DNA from: Streptomyces sp. NBC_00659
Lineage (GTDB): Bacteria > Actinomycetota > Actinomycetes > Streptomycetales > Streptomycetaceae
Length of the DNA stretch: 64,000 nt
Direction: 5' to 3'
Assembly (NCBI RefSeq): GCF_036226925.1
Contig: NZ_CP109031.1
Location: 2,232,001 to 2,296,000 of the forward strand
Of the stretch, positions 61,859-64,000 are shown in pieces (the first letter of the stretch is position 1; each line of letters opens with the position of its first letter). A program made the position numbers and the translations under genes. A model generated the notes under the pieces. That model did no database searches. It was given only the letters and a program-made list of their open reading frames with translations, and was not told where the DNA came from.

Positions 61859-61901
61859 CAGTCCTTGGGACGTGGACCGACAGTCCTTGGGACGCGGACC
61901 G
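61859..61901. repeat. Two 21-bp direct repeats upstream of chpC
   Basis: CAGTCCTTGGGACG(T/C)GGACCG occurs at 61859-61879 and 61881-61901 with one mismatch and a 22-bp period, beginning 19 bases upstream of the chpC start. On the minus strand this is a leader or promoter-proximal tandem site. Confidence 0.75.
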
Positions 61902-61910
61902 TCGAGAACA

Positions 61911-61934
61911 CGCGCACGCCACAGGACGTGCGCG
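61911..61934. promoter_or_regulatory. CGCGCACG inverted repeat upstream of chpC
   Basis: CGCGCACG and CGTGCGCG arms (8 bp, perfect) separated by 8 bp lie directly before the 21-bp direct repeats. A candidate regulator site, unassigned. Confidence 0.4.
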
Positions 61935-61945
61935 GGAAAGCCGGT

Positions 61946-61980
61946 CGGCCCCGGAGCGCATGGCACGCACTCCGGGGCCG
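61946..61980 (-). terminator. Terminator after chpH
   Basis: CGGCCCCGGAG and CTCCGGGGCCG (11 bp, perfect, 13-nt loop) lie about 75 bases past the chpH stop; the minus strand continues ACCGGCTTTCCC. Confidence 0.65.
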
Positions 61981-62055
61981 ACGGACTCAGACCTTCACGA
62001 AGTGACCCTCATGAGGTGACCCATGGGATCCCCCCACAGGGGAGGAGGCGCAACG

Positions 62056-62289
62056 TCAGCCGTTGAAGCAGGTGTTGCCGAAGGCGGGGTTCAGCAGCCC
62101 GATCACGGAGACCGTGTTGCCGCAGACGTTCACCGGAACGTGGACGGGCACCTGAACGACGTTGCCGGAGGCGACGCCCGGGGACTGCACAGCGGCACCC
62201 TGGGCGCCCGAGTCGGCGACGGCCAGACCCGCACCCGCGAGAACCAGGCCACCCGTGGCAGCGGCGGCGGCGACGATCTTCTTGATCAT
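62056..62289 (-). CDS. chpH: Short chaplin (ChpH type)
   Basis: A 77-residue secreted chaplin. A signal peptide of about 25 residues (KKIVAAAAATGGLVLAGAGL, ending AVADSG) is followed by a single chaplin domain (VVQVPVHVPVNVCGNTVSVI, NPAFGNTCFNG) with two cysteines for an intramolecular disulfide. It is a major amyloid surface protein for aerial growth and spore coating. ATG 62289 has AGGAGG about five bases upstream, a very strong ribosome site. It pairs with chpC, as chpC/chpH do in S. coelicolor (SCO1674/1675). Confidence 0.95.
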   Translation of the reverse strand: MIKKIVAAAAATGGLVLAGAGLAVADSGAQGAAVQSPGVASGNVVQVPVHVPVNVCGNTVSVIGLLNPAFGNTCFNG

Positions 62290-62504
62290 TATTCCTCCTG
62301 ATAGGCAAACGCGGTCCAATGCAGCGGATCGCAACACCTGTAACGAGGAGGAAGTAGTAGGGCTATGGGCTTATGGTCGCATTCACCCATCCCGGGCGAT
62401 CCCCGCACGCGCGGGCGAATGCCGGCGTCAACACCCCGCACCTCCACGGCGGCGCGGCAGGTCAGCCCGCAGGCACCGTGCCGGGGCGTTCCGCCGGCGG
62501 CACG

Positions 62505-63830
62505 TCACGACGCGTCGATGAATCGGTCCAGTACTCGGACGCCGAACTGGAGCGCGTCCACCGGCACCCGTTCGTCGACGCCGTGGAACATGCCCGCGAA
62601 GTCCAGCTCCGGGGGCAGCTTCAGCGGGGCGAACCCGAAGCAGCGGATGCCGAGATCGGCGAAGGACTTGGCGTCGGTACCGGCCGAGAGCATGTAGGGA
62701 ACGGCACGCGCGATCGGGTCCTCGGCGGAGAGCGCGGTCTGCATGGCGTCGACGAGGGCCCCGTCGAAGCCGGTCTCCAGCGCCTTGTCCGCGTGCACGT
62801 CCTCGCGCTTGACCCGGGGGCCGAGGATCCGGTCGAGGTCGGCGAGGAACTCCTCCTCGTAGCCCGGCAGATAGCGGCCGTCGACATGCGCGGTGGCCTG
62901 GCCCGGAATCACGTTGACCTTGTAGCCGGCGCCCAGCTGGGTCGGGTTGGCCGTGTTCTGCAGGGAGGCGCCGATGAGCTTGGCGATGCCGCCGAGCCTG
63001 GCGAGCGTCTCGTCCATGTTCTCCGGGTCGAGCTCGGTGCCCAGGGCGTCGCCGAGCTCGTCGAGGAAGTGCCGCAGGGTCTTCGTCACCCGCACCGGGA
63101 ACTTGTGCCTGCCGAGCCTCCCGACAGCCTCGGACAGCTCCGTGATCGCGTTGTCCTTGTGGATCATCGACCCGTGCCCGGCGGTGCCGTCCACGGTCAG
63201 CTTCATCCAGTGCATGCCCTTCTGCGCGGTCTCCACGAGGTACAGCCGCAGCTTCTCGTTGACCGTGAAGGAGAACCCGCCGACCTCGCCGATCGCCTCG
63301 GTGACGCCCTCGAAGAGATCGGGGTGCTTGTCGACCAGATGCCGGGCGCCCCACGTGCCGCCGGCCTCCTCGTCGGCGAGGAAGGCGAGGACGATGTCGC
63401 GCGGAGGCTTGCGGCCGGTGCGCATCCGCTCCCGCACGACCGCCAGGGTCATGGCGTCCATGTCCTTCATGTCGACCGCGCCGCGGCCCCAGACCATCCC
63501 GTCGGCGATCTCGCCCGAGAAGGGGTCGTGGGTCCAGTCCGCCGCGTTGGCCGGTACGACATCGGTGTGGCCGTGGATGAGGAGCGCGGGCCGCGAGGGG
63601 TCCTCGCCCTCGATGCGGGCCACGGTGGAGGCACGCCCCTTGTGCGACTCGAAGACGCGCGGCTCGAGGCCGACCTCGGCGAGCTTCTCGGCGACGTACT
63701 CCGCGGCCTTGCGCTCGCCGGGGCCCGAGTGGTCCCCGTAGTTGCTGGTGTCGATCCGGATCAGCTCACGACAGAGGTCCACGACCTCGTCCTCGCCCGT
63801 GACGTTCCTGGTCGTGCCGCTCTCGCTCAC
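62505..63830 (-). CDS. M20-family metallopeptidase
   Basis: A 441-residue di-zinc aminoacylase/carboxypeptidase-type enzyme. Zinc ligands and catalytic residues are visible: His and Asp in LLIHGHTDVVPANAADW, bridging Asp in WGRGAVDMKDMDAMTLAVV, the Glu pair in LAFLADEEAGGTWGARHLVD, and the late His in FAGMFHGVDERVPVDAL. A dimerisation domain interrupts the fold (TAGHGSMIHKDNAITEL). There is no signal peptide, so it is cytoplasmic. The substrate (peptide, acyl-amino acid) is not known. GTG 63830 with GGGAGGA seven bases upstream was chosen. It lies upstream of chpH on the same strand. Confidence 0.9.
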   Translation of the reverse strand: MSESGTTRNVTGEDEVVDLCRELIRIDTSNYGDHSGPGERKAAEYVAEKLAEVGLEPRVFESHKGRASTVARIEGEDPSRPALLIHGHTDVVPANAADWTHDPFSGEIADGMVWGRGAVDMKDMDAMTLAVVRERMRTGRKPPRDIVLAFLADEEAGGTWGARHLVDKHPDLFEGVTEAIGEVGGFSFTVNEKLRLYLVETAQKGMHWMKLTVDGTAGHGSMIHKDNAITELSEAVGRLGRHKFPVRVTKTLRHFLDELGDALGTELDPENMDETLARLGGIAKLIGASLQNTANPTQLGAGYKVNVIPGQATAHVDGRYLPGYEEEFLADLDRILGPRVKREDVHADKALETGFDGALVDAMQTALSAEDPIARAVPYMLSAGTDAKSFADLGIRCFGFAPLKLPPELDFAGMFHGVDERVPVDALQFGVRVLDRFIDAS

Positions 63831-64000
63831 GCTGGTTCCTCCCACTGTCGCCGCTGGTGGTCCCCCTCATCCTCTCCCCGACCCGCCTTCCCGCCCAAGA
63901 GCGGCCCCCACCCGTCACACGCAGTTCACGCCGCGACGGGGGGTGATCGGGGACCCTCGAAAGCCTGGTAATGTTTCACCTGTCGCCGCGAGGGAAACCC
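63831..64000. other. Intergenic end of the window
   Basis: No gene seen in the last 170 bases. TAATGT at 63969-63974 could be a -10 element for a + strand gene beyond the window. Confidence 0.3.

Overview
The window is a very GC-rich, third-position-GC-biased stretch of an actinobacterial chromosome. Gene content and order match a Streptomyces core region (the block known in S. coelicolor as roughly SCO1631-SCO1675): Pup-proteasome locus, tat genes, pafBC, gyl operon, parJ, mshC and chaplins chpC/chpH. I recognise this from family and synteny knowledge; no database search was run. No tRNA, rRNA, CRISPR array, IS element or prophage was seen.

Layout. 1-6074 (+): urea degradation by the ATP-dependent route (a urea carboxylase-associated protein, biotin-dependent urea carboxylase, allophanate hydrolase). 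6305-14263 (-): HelY-type helicase, diacylglycerol-kinase-like protein, TatC, TatA, two small proteins and the WYL regulators PafC and PafB. 14397-17327 (-): two FKBP prolyl isomerases (one a double-domain lipoprotein) and the Pup ligase PafA. 17337-19717: divergent MFS transporter and LacI-type regulator. 19820-25934 (-): proteasome genes in the order arc, dop, pup, endonuclease VII-like gene, prcB, prcA. Pup ends in Gly-Gly-Glu and is therefore ready for ligation. An intrinsic terminator separates arc from dop. 26188-31779: ferredoxin, anchored protein, TrmI methyltransferase, M50 protease and RecB-like nuclease, a conserved entourage of the proteasome locus.

31818-39201 holds an orphan response regulator, a solitary peptide-binding lipoprotein, a HAD hydrolase and cobalamin-dependent methionine synthase. 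39468-44932 is the glycerol regulon (gylR, glpF, glpK, glpD); a 17-bp motif recurs upstream of gylR and glpF and is a good GylR operator candidate. 45230-46414 is parJ. 49368-52877 (-) is mycothiol ligase MshC with its usual partners (a SCO1664-family kinase-like protein, a DUF3090 protein and a histidine phosphatase). Then follow CorA, a ferritin-like protein, an F420-type oxidoreductase, an aldo/keto reductase coupled to a RecD-like protein with a decayed P-loop, and near the end the surface proteins ChpC (with a collagen-like segment and sortase signal) and ChpH, plus an M20 peptidase.

The most unusual part is 46570-49268, between parJ and mshC, which are adjacent in S. coelicolor as far as I recall. 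It encodes an apparently cytoplasmic subtilisin-family protease followed by a 45% glutamine (N-terminal half), prion-like protein. Both end in the same roughly 50-residue domain (WRxLxHPxP...AFA), which I do not recognise as a named family. This looks like an undescribed two-component protease module inserted into the core. Convergent gene pairs throughout are closed by long, often perfect, hairpin terminators.
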